From: a virus
Length of the DNA: 23,154 bases
Virus record (IMG/VR): IMGVR_UViG_3300040816_001455
Span: 1-23,154 of that record
Direction: 5' to 3' (one strand)
The notes beneath the pieces were generated by a model. The model was not told the origin of the DNA. It ran no database searches and saw nothing but the letters and a program-made list of their open reading frames with translations. This document shows positions 1 through 9,791 of the stretch, in pieces; position 1 is the first letter of the stretch, and every line of letters starts with the position of its first letter. The position numbers were made by a program, and so were the translations under genes.

Positions 1-1250
1 TTGGTGCTATTACTTTAATTTACATCCAATCTCCTGAAAATAAACTTCCCTTATTAATTTTAGGTCTTGGTGATGCTATTTTCCTAAGTATTATGTATTT
101 AATTTCTGAAACTCATAAAGTTGGTGGACAAGCTCAACAATCTGGAGACTTAAGAGACAAAATGCGTGTTATGTCATTTGCAACATTTGTAACATCAACA
201 ATGTGTTTACTTGTAGTTATTATAATTGCATTACTAAAACATAATAACTTATTCCCTACTACTTTAGATAACTCATTCTTACCAACTGTTGATTCATTAA
301 AAGACTTTCCATCAATGCTATCTGGTTTTGTTTGGGGTTGTATCTTTGCACCTGTTGTTATTTACTTTAGATGGTCTGCAAGTTATAAAATTACAGCTGA
401 ATCAGTATTAGCTATTTATGCTCTAACACCAATATTTACATTAATTTTTGAATACTCTATTTCTAACATTCCTGCATTCAATGTAAATATGTCTGCTTTT
501 GAAGGAACAAAAGGCACTGGCTTGCTATTTGTTGTATTCATCATGACTCTTGGTGCTGGTATGTCTGCATATATGAAGAGCTTTAATAAGATTAAAGAAT
601 CAGAAGGCGATACTTGGTGGGAGAAGTTCAAAAATTCATCTAAATTAGAATCTGAAAACTTAGCAATTGGCGTAAGTGAGCATAACATGGCAGACTATGA
701 AGTTGTTAAAAATACTATTGATTTTTATGAAGGAGATGAAGTTAAAGCAGCAGAAATGTTAGAACTTCCATTAGATACTGTTAAAACTTTAAGCTTAACA
801 AAAAATGCTTATGCTTTACGCGATGATATTTCTAAAAAAGTACACGATATATTCCGCAATAAAATTTTCTATCTTGACCAATTAACAGGTGTTGAAAATA
901 AAAAAGGCCTAATTCGTCAGTTTGCCGATTTTAAAGAAAAAAATATTAAATTTAAGTTATTCTATAAAAATGAAGGTTTTACATACCGTCTAGGTGGTGA
1001 TGAATTTGCAATGATGACAACTTCTAATAAATTAGAAGAACAAGTTAGTGAAGAAATCAAAGCTATTGTAAACCAACCTATTGATTATTATCAAGGCAGT
1101 AACAAAGGCACTTTAAACCCATCTATAAGCATTAGTAAAGCAAATGTTATTAAAGATACAGAAGTTAAAATTAAGGACTTAATTAAATCTGCCGATGAAA
1201 ATATGTATAAAGATAAAAAAGAATCAAAAGATAAAAAAGTTTTAGCTTAA
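1..1250 (+). CDS. Membrane protein: DMT/EamA-like half fused to a degenerate GGDEF domain (5' partial)
   Basis: The reading frame is open to the left edge (first full codon at base 3), so the true start lies outside the window; the ATG at 93 is internal. The visible N-terminal half has several hydrophobic segments laid out like the second half of an EamA/drug-metabolite transporter. The C-terminal part is a GGDEF domain: an LTG motif at 882-890, GGDEF at 993-1007, and a terminal ADENMYKDKK segment. Canonical GGDEF domains have about 75 residues between LTG and GGDEF; here there are 37. The missing block normally holds the first metal-binding Asp and the substrate-binding Asn, and no RxxD inhibitory site is seen five residues upstream of GGDEF. 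I infer that it does not make c-di-GMP and may act as a receptor or partner. The gene ends at a strong terminator. The transporter assignment is less sure than the GGDEF one. Confidence 0.75.
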   Translation, partial: GAITLIYIQSPENKLPLLILGLGDAIFLSIMYLISETHKVGGQAQQSGDLRDKMRVMSFATFVTSTMCLLVVIIIALLKHNNLFPTTLDNSFLPTVDSLKDFPSMLSGFVWGCIFAPVVIYFRWSASYKITAESVLAIYALTPIFTLIFEYSISNIPAFNVNMSAFEGTKGTGLLFVVFIMTLGAGMSAYMKSFNKIKESEGDTWWEKFKNSSKLESENLAIGVSEHNMADYEVVKNTIDFYEGDEVKAAEMLELPLDTVKTLSLTKNAYALRDDISKKVHDIFRNKIFYLDQLTGVENKKGLIRQFADFKEKNIKFKLFYKNEGFTYRLGGDEFAMMTTSNKLEEQVSEEIKAIVNQPIDYYQGSNKGTLNPSISISKANVIKDTEVKIKDLIKSADENMYKDKKESKDKKVLA

Positions 1251-1284
1251 AAAAAACCTGTAGATCATTCTACAGGATTTTTTT
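1251..1284. terminator. Bidirectional rho-independent terminator
   Basis: A perfect 8-bp stem, CCTGTAGA (1257-1264) and TCTACAGG (1269-1276), has a 4-base loop. It is followed by a T-run on the plus strand and preceded by an A-run that gives a U-run on the minus-strand transcript. It therefore serves both the GGDEF gene from the left and the glycan operon from the right, whose last gene ends at 1387. Confidence 0.85.
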
Positions 1285-1386
1285 AGGTTTATAACTAGAT
1301 TAGCTTGACAAAATGCTAATTTTTATAATGGTTTGAACCTTTATTTTTGTATACTTTAGGATCATCGTTTAGATAGCTGTATTTTT

Positions 1387-3129
1387 TTATGTGCTAGAAT
1401 TATATAAGTTCATATAATATCCGTTTTGGTTAATTAAAGTATCATGGTTTCCTTGTTCAACAATTAAACCATCTCTAATTACTACAATATTATCAGCATT
1501 TTTAATTGTCGATAGCCTATGAGCTACAATAATAACTGTTTTTTCATTCATTAAGTTTGCAATAGCTTTTTGTACAATTTTTTCAGACTTATTATCTAAT
1601 GCAGATGTTGCTTCATCTAATACTACAATTGGTGTTTTACGAACTAATGCCCTCGCAATTGAAAGCCTTTGCTTTTGACCTCCTGATAGCAATGAACCCC
1701 TTTCACCTACACTGGTGTAAATTCCATGTTCTTGCTCATTAACAAAATCTAATAAACAAGCTGATTCTAGTGCTTTGTAAATATCATCATCTGTAATAGA
1801 TTCATCACCTAGTGCAATGTTGTCTCTAATTGTTGTATGGAATAAAAAGTTATCTTGGAATACAAATGAAATATTATCTCTTAATGATTTTAACGATACT
1901 TCTGTTAAGTTATTACCATCAATTGTAATTGAACCGCTATTAACATCATAAAACCTTGCTATTAAGCTTACAATAGTAGATTTACCACCACCACTATTAC
2001 CAACTAAAGCCACTGACTGACCTGCTTTAATATTTAAGTTTAAATTATTAAATAAAGTTTCACCATTATAACCAAAAGTAACATTATTAAAGCTAATATC
2101 TCCTTTAACATTACTTAATACTTTAGCATTTTTATCCTCTTTAATATCAATATCTGCATTAATTAGGTCAAACACCCTTTCAATAGCCATTAACGATAAT
2201 TGAAGTTGGCTGTAACTACCACCAATATTTTTTAATGGATTATAAAGCATAATTAGAGCAGTTAAAAATGATACAAAGCTACCAGGAGTAATAATATCAT
2301 TAACGATAAGATATGAACCATACCAAATGATTAAAGCAATACCAATATACATTACAAAGTTCATAACTGGTGCTAAAATAGCTGCTTTTTTAACAATTTT
2401 AATAGAAACTTTAAACAAATCTTTAGCTGTTAGGCTAAAAATATTATCTAAATAGCCGTTTAAATTATAAGAATGTACAATTTTATTACCTGTAAATACT
2501 TCGTTAAATTGAGTAATTAATTTACCTGCTTGAGCTAATGACTGATGCATTAACTCGCTAACTTTATACCTAAAGCTTGCTAATGGTAACATAGCACCAA
2601 ATAGCACAATAATAGCTACTAAAGCTAGTTGCCAAGAATTATAAAATAATACAGCAATTAATGAAATAGAAGACACTACACGGGTAAAGAACACCTTTAA
2701 ATGCTTTAATAAACCTGAACAAGCCAACTCTGCATCGTTATTAAATCTAAAAATAACATCACCAGAGCTTGTTGTATCAAAAAACTTTGTATTATAAGTC
2801 ATTAAAGTATTAAAAAGCTTTTGCTTTAAATCAAACGTAACCCTTAACCCTACCCAACTATTTAAGTAAGTTGCAAAAAAGTTAAACACACTTTGAATTA
2901 AGGCAAAAAATATTATAAATAGAGGAATATACATTGTTTTATCTTGTGATTGATCTAACAGTATATTATCCATAAAAGGTTTTAATGCTGCTGCTAAAAC
3001 AGCATCTAAAGCGCCTATAGGTATAGTTATTAACATTGCTAAAAGCGCCCTAAATTTATACGGCTTTATAAAAGTCCATATTTTCATATAATTATTTATA
3101 ATATAACTTTTTGAAAGGTGTTTATTCAT
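1387..3129 (-). CDS. MsbA-type ABC exporter (fused permease and ATPase)
   Basis: A 580-residue half-transporter that should dimerise in the inner membrane and flip lipid A, a glycolipid or a related amphiphile at the expense of ATP. Residues of about 16-320 form the six-helix type 1 exporter domain. The ATPase domain follows with Walker A GNSGGGKST near 376, the Q-loop (FVFQD) near 426, signature LLSGGQKQR near 481, Walker B VVLDEATSALD near 503 and the H-loop (AHRLST) near 536. All catalytic motifs are intact. It is the last gene of the minus-strand operon, 8 bases after the GT8 gene, so its substrate is probably the glycolipid built by its neighbours. The name msbA would be reasonable, but the sequence alone cannot separate a true lipid A flippase from a paralogue dedicated to this locus. 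No strong ribosome site precedes the ATG. Confidence 0.88.
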   Translation of the reverse strand: MNKHLSKSYIINNYMKIWTFIKPYKFRALLAMLITIPIGALDAVLAAALKPFMDNILLDQSQDKTMYIPLFIIFFALIQSVFNFFATYLNSWVGLRVTFDLKQKLFNTLMTYNTKFFDTTSSGDVIFRFNNDAELACSGLLKHLKVFFTRVVSSISLIAVLFYNSWQLALVAIIVLFGAMLPLASFRYKVSELMHQSLAQAGKLITQFNEVFTGNKIVHSYNLNGYLDNIFSLTAKDLFKVSIKIVKKAAILAPVMNFVMYIGIALIIWYGSYLIVNDIITPGSFVSFLTALIMLYNPLKNIGGSYSQLQLSLMAIERVFDLINADIDIKEDKNAKVLSNVKGDISFNNVTFGYNGETLFNNLNLNIKAGQSVALVGNSGGGKSTIVSLIARFYDVNSGSITIDGNNLTEVSLKSLRDNISFVFQDNFLFHTTIRDNIALGDESITDDDIYKALESACLLDFVNEQEHGIYTSVGERGSLLSGGQKQRLSIARALVRKTPIVVLDEATSALDNKSEKIVQKAIANLMNEKTVIIVAHRLSTIKNADNIVVIRDGLIVEQGNHDTLINQNGYYMNLYNSST

Positions 3130-3137
3130 ACTTATTA

Positions 3138-4211
3138 TTATACTCTTTCCATATGGTATTTGTGGTGTTTTCGTTTTTGTTTAAACTTTTTCTTTAACCT
3201 ACCAAAAGTTACTTTTGCAGCAAGTTTATAAAGTTTATATTTTTTTCTATGCACCTTACGAACCTCTTTTGGTAAAGAATGAATATTAGTAAGCTCAACA
3301 TTTGCAACAGGCTGGTTAGAAATGTTTAGCCTTTTTTCTAATAGTTCTTCATAAAACTCGGTTGATCTTGCATATAACCAAAATGTTTCTGCATATTCAT
3401 GCTGAATTTCATTCCAAGGCTTAATATGGCTTGTGTAATGAACAACTTTAGGATTTTTAGATGCTTTTAAAAAGTCTTTATAATCTTCTTCAGACATTTG
3501 ATCTTTTAGCTTATCCTCATCAGCAAAAATCTTTGTATGCCACTGATAATTATAAACTCTATCTAAAATTTCAACATCATCATTATATACTGAATTTAAA
3601 ATACATTGATCAACAAACCATGGCTTTTTAACTTCTTTTAACTTATTAATTAAAGCTTCCAAGTAATTATTATCCCTCATTTTTTTCAGATTCATCATCA
3701 TTAAACCAGAGTTGAAGTATTTTTTGTAATTCTTAATCCCGAGACCTACTTTAACATAGTTTTTATAATTTAAATCATTATTTGTAATAGATCTGATTAC
3801 TTCAACATCTTTAGCTGCTAAAATAGAGTTAGAGCTTTCTTTCTCATATAGCTCTGCTATATCAAATAAAAATACCATATCGCAATCTAAATATAAAATT
3901 TTATCTTCATATTTAAATATTTCTGGTATAAAAAATCTATAATAAGCAGCAACTGAAAAATGAGCACCAATATTAAAAATACTTAAATCATAAGATTCTA
4001 AATACTTTTTAATATCAATAAAGTCTATTGATATATTACTTTTATTTATAACTAATCTATCAATTTTTAATTTATTATAATCTGATATTCCGCCATCTAA
4101 AATGCTAATACTGTAGTTATTCTTATCACTACTATTATCTATTAAAGATTTTATTGCTACACCCAGATAAGGGGCATAGTTATTATCTGATGAAAAAACT
4201 ACTTTAACCAT
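3138..4211 (-). CDS. GT8-family glycosyltransferase (LPS galactosyl/glucosyl-transferase-like)
   Basis: A 357-residue retaining glycosyltransferase of family GT8, which uses a UDP-sugar and a divalent metal. The metal-binding DxD is D109-C110-D111 in the segment ILYLDCDMVF. The FNSG motif is at 166-169, DQ at 201-202, and the C-terminal H...KPW signature typical of GT8 lies at about 258-266. The last ~50 residues are strongly basic, which fits docking to the inner face of the membrane. Its start overlaps the end of the upstream GT2 gene by 8 bases, so the two are translationally coupled. Donor and acceptor cannot be read from the sequence; LPS core or a similar surface glycan is likely from context. 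Confidence 0.87.
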   Translation of the reverse strand: MVKVVFSSDNNYAPYLGVAIKSLIDNSSDKNNYSISILDGGISDYNKLKIDRLVINKSNISIDFIDIKKYLESYDLSIFNIGAHFSVAAYYRFFIPEIFKYEDKILYLDCDMVFLFDIAELYEKESSNSILAAKDVEVIRSITNNDLNYKNYVKVGLGIKNYKKYFNSGLMMMNLKKMRDNNYLEALINKLKEVKKPWFVDQCILNSVYNDDVEILDRVYNYQWHTKIFADEDKLKDQMSEEDYKDFLKASKNPKVVHYTSHIKPWNEIQHEYAETFWLYARSTEFYEELLEKRLNISNQPVANVELTNIHSLPKEVRKVHRKKYKLYKLAAKVTFGRLKKKFKQKRKHHKYHMERV

Positions 4212-5346
4212 TTTTCTTTTTTCCCACTTTAATTCCCAATACGTATGCTCTTGTAATACCCTCTTTTATTTGCTTTTTAAAAATAGAGAACCCCAGCACT
4301 TTAAATTTAGTTTGCTTTTCTCTAACTTCTATTCTAAAAAAGAAGTCTTGTATTTTTTTTGATATAGTTAGCTTACTGATATAAATTTTTCTGATTGCTT
4401 CTGTACCATATTGCATATTATTCATAATATTTATTAACTCATCAATAGAAAAGTTATTTGACTCTATATCTTCATAAGTCTTTTGCATAAACTCATCTTT
4501 TAAATCTTCATTTATGCTGCTATGCCAGTGGTATAAACCGCAATATTTAAATGCATAAAACTTATATTTAATTTTTTCAAATACACCATTTTGTTTTAAA
4601 GTTTTTTCAATATCATTATAGTTTGCAAAAAAGTCAAAATACTTTCTATCTTTTGAACCAATCATAGATGTTGATATATTCATTCTGTAAGTAAGCATTT
4701 TTTCATCTAAAGTACTAACCTTATCTGCTTTAAGCCACACAAGGAAGAAAAATAGCATATCTTCGTACCATCTACCTTCAGGGAAATTAATTTTATGTTT
4801 ATCTAAAAAATCTTTTTTATAAATTTTATTCCATGGTGCTAAACATAGTTTAAACATTACTTCTAAAAAATCTCTATTTGAAAACGTTTTATCCATTAAT
4901 TCAGGGTTATATTCTTTAAATGGGGATAAATTAATAAATTCAAAATCTTGTGTTATCATACTAACATCATCATAAGATACTACATCAAAAATTAATAATT
5001 CAAGTTTATTTTTTAATATTTTTCTGTAAGATTTTTCATATAACCTTTCATCAATCCAGTCATCAGCATCTAAAAAGTGAATATACTCACCACTTGCTAA
5101 AGTTAAACCCTTATTTCTTGAACCACCTGCCATTAATGACTTTTCATTTGTAAATATTTTAAACCTTGAATCATCTTTAGCATATTTATTTAAAATATCT
5201 AAAGATGAGTCTGTTGAACAGTCATTTATACAAATAACTTCAAAATCTTTAAAAGTTTGGTTTTTTACTGTATCTAAACAGTTCTCCAGAAATCTTTCTG
5301 CATTATGTACAGGAATAATTACTGAAATTTTTGGTTTTACACTCAT
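4204..5346 (-). CDS. GT2-family glycosyltransferase
   Basis: A 380-residue inverting glycosyltransferase with a GT-A fold. The start KISVIIPVHNAERFL, the nucleotide-contacting NDCSTD (41-46) and the metal-binding DAD (93-95, in FLDADDW) are all present. The C-terminal tail carries the repeated hydrophobic-basic pattern (FKVLGFSIFKK, then AYVLGIKVGKK) often seen at the end of bacterial GT2 enzymes that decorate surface polysaccharide. It sits 19 bases after the methyltransferase gene and overlaps GT8. An AAGGG ribosome site precedes the ATG. Sugar specificity cannot be predicted. Confidence 0.87.
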   Translation of the reverse strand: MSVKPKISVIIPVHNAERFLENCLDTVKNQTFKDFEVICINDCSTDSSLDILNKYAKDDSRFKIFTNEKSLMAGGSRNKGLTLASGEYIHFLDADDWIDERLYEKSYRKILKNKLELLIFDVVSYDDVSMITQDFEFINLSPFKEYNPELMDKTFSNRDFLEVMFKLCLAPWNKIYKKDFLDKHKINFPEGRWYEDMLFFFLVWLKADKVSTLDEKMLTYRMNISTSMIGSKDRKYFDFFANYNDIEKTLKQNGVFEKIKYKFYAFKYCGLYHWHSSINEDLKDEFMQKTYEDIESNNFSIDELINIMNNMQYGTEAIRKIYISKLTISKKIQDFFFRIEVREKQTKFKVLGFSIFKKQIKEGITRAYVLGIKVGKKKNG

Positions 5347-5365
5347 TTTCTTTATTACCCTTTAA

Positions 5366-6421
5366 TTAAATAGCTTTATGAAGCATGCTTCTAAAGTGAT
5401 TAATTTTTTCAATTTTTTGCTTATATTTTCTAGATTTGTTACCAAACGTAATAACTCTCATAACTTTATAAACTGTTAGTTTTTTAGACAACTTATTCAT
5501 TTTTGTAACATAGTTAATGTAGCCAAAAATAGATCCTGTCATATTATTGTTGCTTTCTGTAACTTCATATTTATTAAATATAACTTCACTCATTTTTTCT
5601 GCCCATTGTTTACCAAAGTACTTGTTGGTTAAATTAACTAGTTTTAATAACACAGAGTAAAACTCCATTAAAGTTTTATCGTCATAGTAGCATTTCTCCC
5701 AGTTTAGATTTAATGCACAGTAAATTGATGATAGAGCATCCTCTTTATTCTTTAACTGTATAGCAAATGCATTTGGTGTAATGTCATCGTATGACATTAC
5801 TGCTTGATCTTCTAATAATTTGTATAATACATAAGGACCTTTATGTTGGTCTTGACCTGTATTAATCCAATCTGGGTGTCTAAAACCATCTGCTAAACCT
5901 AAAGCAATTTGATTTAAGTGAGAGTCATGAAATACAATAATTGCATCTTCTTTAATATGTGGTAAAGATGCCAATAGATCTAAGCTTGCCCATGGGTGGT
6001 AATGATGAGCATCAATAAATACAAAATCATACTTTTCTTCATTATCTTTAATTAAAAAGTCTACTGCATACTGACCTGTTTGCAGGTTCCAGTTTTTAGC
6101 AAATTTAGGGTTCATTTCTCTAAATGCATCACCTACTGCTTTTTCTGGCGTGTAATATAATGTGTCTGAAGATAAATCTACAGATGTTAATTTAGCATTT
6201 TTGTTATGTCTAGTTGCTTCATCTAACATGTAGTAAGCTGCCCAACCTGCTGCTGTACCAATTTCTAACATATTTTTAGGTTTGTAATCTTCAATTAAGC
6301 CTTTAATAAATGCACCTGAAGGATAGTCATTATCATTATTACCCATCCACTCTGGTCTTGTTTTAAATAGCTCTATTGTTTCTTCTATTTTTAAGTCCCA
6401 GTATTCTTTGCCTGTTCTCAT
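5366..6421 (-). CDS. SAM-dependent methyltransferase (class I, Methyltransf_24/CmcI-like)
   Basis: A 351-residue protein. The N-terminal ~200 residues hold a class I Rossmann methyltransferase: the SAM-binding loop LEIGTAAGWAAY (52-63), an acidic residue after the second strand (SVDLSS, about 80-85), and FIDAHHYHPWAS (135-146) followed by IVFHDSH (162-168). The His/Asp-rich pattern is like metal-dependent sugar or hydroxyl O-methyltransferases of the CmcI/Methyltransf_24 group. The C-terminal ~150 residues are helical and basic with no recognised domain. An AAGGG site lies 8 bases before the ATG. Embedded between two GT2 genes with almost no gap, it probably O-methylates a sugar of the same glycan; small-molecule or nucleotide-sugar substrates remain possible. 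Confidence 0.8.
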   Translation of the reverse strand: MRTGKEYWDLKIEETIELFKTRPEWMGNNDNDYPSGAFIKGLIEDYKPKNMLEIGTAAGWAAYYMLDEATRHNKNAKLTSVDLSSDTLYYTPEKAVGDAFREMNPKFAKNWNLQTGQYAVDFLIKDNEEKYDFVFIDAHHYHPWASLDLLASLPHIKEDAIIVFHDSHLNQIALGLADGFRHPDWINTGQDQHKGPYVLYKLLEDQAVMSYDDITPNAFAIQLKNKEDALSSIYCALNLNWEKCYYDDKTLMEFYSVLLKLVNLTNKYFGKQWAEKMSEVIFNKYEVTESNNNMTGSIFGYINYVTKMNKLSKKLTVYKVMRVITFGNKSRKYKQKIEKINHFRSMLHKAI

Positions 6422-6423
6422 TT

Positions 6424-7365
6424 TTAATACCCTTTTTTATATTTTTTTAACAGCCTATTAAACATAAATCTTTTATTTAAACTTAGGTGTTTTCTATTAA
6501 TTAAATTTTCTTTTTCTGCATCTACTAATCTTTCAACATACAGCTCTTCACCTTCTGGGTAAAATTTGTATGGTTTAACATATATATCTAAAAAAATTCT
6601 TCTTGAAGCCTTAATATCTAAAACTTTTTGAAATCTACCAGCATTTGCTTCTAAAAATATTTTTGCAATAATTTTAGATGATATATAAGCATTATCTACA
6701 TTAAAACTTTTAGTTACAGAGTCCTCTCTTTGCCTGTAGTAAACAAGCTCGGCTTTATTATACGAAAAAGTCTTAGATTTTAATAAACATTGAAAAGTAA
6801 ATATATCATCCTCAGCGGGGTGAATACCCTTAACAAATGACATAGCTTTCACTAAATCTTTTTTATATAGTTTATTCCATATAGTTACAAAAACGTTTAC
6901 GTCTTTTCTAAAATAGTCTTTAATTGGATTATCAAACTTTAAACTATTTGTTTTAAATGTTTTATGACTAAAATTATTGTAATTAAAACTTTCTGGTACT
7001 TCTATAAATGAGCTTGATGCAAAATCAACGTCATTTTCAATAATACCTTTAACTAAAGTAATTAAAAACTCAGGATGGTAGCAATCATCAGAATCTAAAA
7101 AGCAAATATAATCACCTTTTGCTTCTTTAATTCCTAAATTTCTTGTTGCACCAACCCCCTCATTTTTTTTATCTATAAGTTTAAACCTTGTATCCTTAGT
7201 AGTAAATGCCTTAATAATATCTATACTATTATCAGGGCTTCCATCATTAATACATAAACACTCAAAATTTTTATAAGACTGATTTTGTACCGACTTTAAA
7301 CTATTATGTAAAAATTTTTCTACATTATAAATCGGCACTATAACTGTAACTAACGGCTCTAACAT
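6424..7365 (-). CDS. GT2-family glycosyltransferase
   Basis: A 313-residue GT-A glycosyltransferase. It has the [14 protein letters not shown] start, NDGSPD at 40-45 and the metal-binding DSDD at 91-94 ([13 protein letters not shown]). The C-terminus is short and basic. The ATG has a GGAAG site just upstream that lies inside the end of the UDP-glucuronate decarboxylase gene; the two reading frames overlap by 7 bases. The methyltransferase gene begins 2 bases after its stop. A role in adding one sugar to the shared glycan is inferred from position; donor and linkage are unknown. Confidence 0.87.
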   Translation of the reverse strand: MLEPLVTVIVPIYNVEKFLHNSLKSVQNQSYKNFECLCINDGSPDNSIDIIKAFTTKDTRFKLIDKKNEGVGATRNLGIKEAKGDYICFLDSDDCYHPEFLITLVKGIIENDVDFASSSFIEVPESFNYNNFSHKTFKTNSLKFDNPIKDYFRKDVNVFVTIWNKLYKKDLVKAMSFVKGIHPAEDDIFTFQCLLKSKTFSYNKAELVYYRQREDSVTKSFNVDNAYISSKIIAKIFLEANAGRFQKVLDIKASRRIFLDIYVKPYKFYPEGEELYVERLVDAEKENLINRKHLSLNKRFMFNRLLKKYKKGY

Positions 7366-8465
7366 ACTCTTCCTTCTAATTTAGCTTTTACTGAGCCAAT
7401 ATTAAGATTAAATGATTCATCAGTATAGTTTTCTTTATTTAAAACATGTACTTTAGCTTCTTGCTCTGCAAATTCATTCAACTTAAATTGTGCATTAATA
7501 GAAATGTCTTTAAATTTATTTGTTTTTAATACTTCTTCATAATATTTAATTGTATGGTTTAAACCTTCTTCTAATGAAATTTTTGGTTCCCAGCCTAATA
7601 CTGATTTTGCTAAAGAAATATCTGGTTTTCTTTGAGTTGGGTCATCCTCTGGTAGAGGCTCTTCAATTAATTTTGATTCACTATCTACTTTATTTAAAAT
7701 AATCTCAGCTAATTCTCTAATTGTAAACTCACCTGGGTTACCCAAGTTAACAGGACCTGTAAAGCCTGTTGTATTATTCATCATTTTTTCTAAACCATCA
7801 ATTAAATCATCAGCATAACAAAATGACCTTGTTTGTGAGCCATCTCCATAAATCGTAATATCATCACCTTCAATTGCTTGGCAAATAAAGTTTGTAACAA
7901 CTCTACCATCTAATGGGTTCATATTTGGGCCGTAAGTATTGAAAATCCTAACCACTCTAATATCCACACCTTTTTGCCTATGGTAGTCAAAAAATAACGA
8001 TTCGGCACATCTTTTACCTTCATCATAACATGCTCTAATACCTATAGTATTAACGTTACCTCTGTAACTTTCTTTTTGTGGGTGCTCTAATGGGTCACCA
8101 TAACACTCTGATGTAGAAGTAAATAATACTGTTGCATCATGCTCTACTGCTAAATTTAAAATATTAATAGAACCAATAACTGATGTTTTAGTTGTGTGAA
8201 TTGCATAATCTTCTTGATAAAAGATTGGAGAACCTGGACAAGCCATATGATAAATTTGATCGATTTTTCTTTCAAAGCTAATAGGTGTTACAACATCATG
8301 TAATATAAACTCAAAGTTTTCTTTATCTAAAAGGTCTTCAATTGCTTCTAATGAACCTACATAGTTATTATCTAGACATATTACATAATGACCCTGTTTA
8401 ACTAAATAACGGCATAATGTTGAGCCTAAAAAGCCTGTGCCCCCAGTAACAAGTATTGTTTTCAT
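7359..8465 (-). CDS. UDP-glucuronate decarboxylase (UDP-xylose synthase)
   Basis: An extended short-chain dehydrogenase/reductase that converts UDP-glucuronate to UDP-xylose using bound NAD+. Numbered from the ATG at 8465: NAD loop GGTGFLG at 8-14, TSTSECYG at 116-123, catalytic YxxxK in CYDEGK (Y147, K151), RIFNTYGP at 173-180, and [12 protein letters not shown] at 206-217. The [22 protein letters not shown] and GSQTRSFCY blocks are hallmarks of this enzyme rather than of UDP-glucose epimerase or dTDP-glucose dehydratase. I chose 8465 and not the in-frame ATG at 8483 because an AGGAG ribosome site lies 6 bases before the 8465 ATG and nothing comparable precedes the other. About 45 extra C-terminal residues follow the usual end. 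As the first gene of the operon it supplies the donor sugar. Confidence 0.88.
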   Translation of the reverse strand: MKTILVTGGTGFLGSTLCRYLVKQGHYVICLDNNYVGSLEAIEDLLDKENFEFILHDVVTPISFERKIDQIYHMACPGSPIFYQEDYAIHTTKTSVIGSINILNLAVEHDATVLFTSTSECYGDPLEHPQKESYRGNVNTIGIRACYDEGKRCAESLFFDYHRQKGVDIRVVRIFNTYGPNMNPLDGRVVTNFICQAIEGDDITIYGDGSQTRSFCYADDLIDGLEKMMNNTTGFTGPVNLGNPGEFTIRELAEIILNKVDSESKLIEEPLPEDDPTQRKPDISLAKSVLGWEPKISLEEGLNHTIKYYEEVLKTNKFKDISINAQFKLNEFAEQEAKVHVLNKENYTDESFNLNIGSVKAKLEGRVC

Positions 8466-8717
8466 ATTAACTCCTAATCTCATATATTTTAATAATCTTA
8501 CTGAAATTAAGAATAACTATTTTATTGTTATTAGTCAACATAAACTTTGAAGGTTTTTTTAATATGTTTGGAGTCATAACCAGATTAATTTCATTATTTA
8601 TTACTTTAATTATACTATTTTTTCTGTACACTAACTTACAATTTAAAGTATACTATCTGTCAAACAATTATTAATAATTATAAGTCACTAGTGTTAATAC
8701 TATATAAACTTTTGACA

Positions 8718-9638
8718 TTATTTAATATCCTTTGCTATACTTCTTATCCTCCATAATCTATATTGAGTTTTTAAAGGTAATTTACGAAAAGACAAACCTC
8801 TTTGCCTTGCTAATTTATTTAATTGGTTAATTAAACATGTAGACAATTCTGATCTATTTTTCTTATCTCTGTAAACTTTATTAATACACATTCTTACAGC
8901 AACTAGTACTCTTTTTTTCGCTAAATAAAGATCATCTTTATTTTTAAAAAAATCTAAAACATAATTCATACCTGTAATATAATCCATAATTTTTTTTTTA
9001 GAAAAATCACTTCTTACTGTTGATATATTATCATTTGTATAGATATAACAAGGAGTTTTTAAAGATGCATAGCTATTAATTTGCGAAAACAGAGTTATAA
9101 TATAAGGCCAATCTTCAAAGTAAATACCTTCAATAAATTTTTTATCTTTTACTACTGATGATTTATACATTTTATTCCATACTACAGAAAATGATTTACG
9201 ATTATTTAATATTTCTTTTAAAGGTTTTTTATGTATATTCCATTGTTTATTAACTTTAGGTATTTTTATTTTTTTAGATGTATATAAAAAAGAGTCTGAA
9301 ATAACAATATCAGAACACGACTCAATAGCTGTATTATGCATTAACTCTAAAGCATATGGTGGAAGTGCATCATCAGAGTCTAAAAATACAACATAATCAC
9401 CTCTTATTAATTTACAGCCAGCATTTCTTGCTACAGAACGACCACTATTTTCCTGGTTTATAATTATAATTCTATCGTCTTTATTTTTAAATTCCTTTAA
9501 AATCTCTAAACTTAAATCTTTAGAACCATCATTAACACAAATTACTTCAAAGTTTTGATAAGTTTGATTTAGAACTGAATCTAAGCATCTTATTAAATAT
9601 TTTTCTGCATTATATGTAGGTATAATTATACTAATCAT
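8718..9638 (-). CDS. GT2-family glycosyltransferase (separate unit upstream of the glycan operon)
   Basis: A 306-residue GT-A glycosyltransferase: ISIIIPTYNAEKYL start, NDGSKD at 36-41, and DSDD at 87-90 in VVFLDSDDALPPYAL. An AAAGGAAA site lies 7 bases before the ATG. It is separated from UDP-xylose synthase by about 250 bases of very AT-rich DNA, so it probably has its own promoter or is only weakly read through into the operon. No convincing terminator is visible after it. It resembles the GT2 of 6424-7365 in size and layout, so duplication within the locus is possible. Donor and acceptor are unknown. Confidence 0.85.
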   Translation of the reverse strand: MISIIIPTYNAEKYLIRCLDSVLNQTYQNFEVICVNDGSKDLSLEILKEFKNKDDRIIIINQENSGRSVARNAGCKLIRGDYVVFLDSDDALPPYALELMHNTAIESCSDIVISDSFLYTSKKIKIPKVNKQWNIHKKPLKEILNNRKSFSVVWNKMYKSSVVKDKKFIEGIYFEDWPYIITLFSQINSYASLKTPCYIYTNDNISTVRSDFSKKKIMDYITGMNYVLDFFKNKDDLYLAKKRVLVAVRMCINKVYRDKKNRSELSTCLINQLNKLARQRGLSFRKLPLKTQYRLWRIRSIAKDIK

Positions 9639-9727
9639 CTTTTTTTCCTTTCAAAGAACAACCTATACACTATATTAGTAGAATAACATATTAAAAAATA
9701 TAATTGAATCAAAATAGAACATAGGGT

Positions 9728-9775
9728 TAACAGGAGTTCCTGTAGAAAATAACATGGAATTATCATTACCTGTTA
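9728..9775. repeat. Palindromes between hsdR and the GT2 gene
   Basis: The palindrome ACAGGA-GT-TCCTGT lies at 9730-9743. In addition TAACAGG (9728-9734) is inverted at 9769-9775 (CCTGTTA). They sit immediately downstream of hsdR and upstream of the GT2 gene, so they could be a weak terminator for hsdR (no U-run is seen) or an operator for the GT2 gene. Confidence 0.4.
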
Positions 9776-9791
9776 TTAATCATAATCAAGA

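Noticed and set aside
1299-1320. Second terminator-like hairpin, ATTAGC/GCTAAT with a short T-run.
   Set aside because: The stem is only 6 bp with a 10-base loop, and the stronger bidirectional terminator already lies 20 bases upstream.
8609-8663. Promoter for the glycan operon: TTGACA on the minus strand at 8658-8663 and TATAAT at 8609-8614.
   Set aside because: They are too far apart to act together, and neither has a convincing partner at 16-18 bases. The region is AT-rich enough to give such hexamers by chance.
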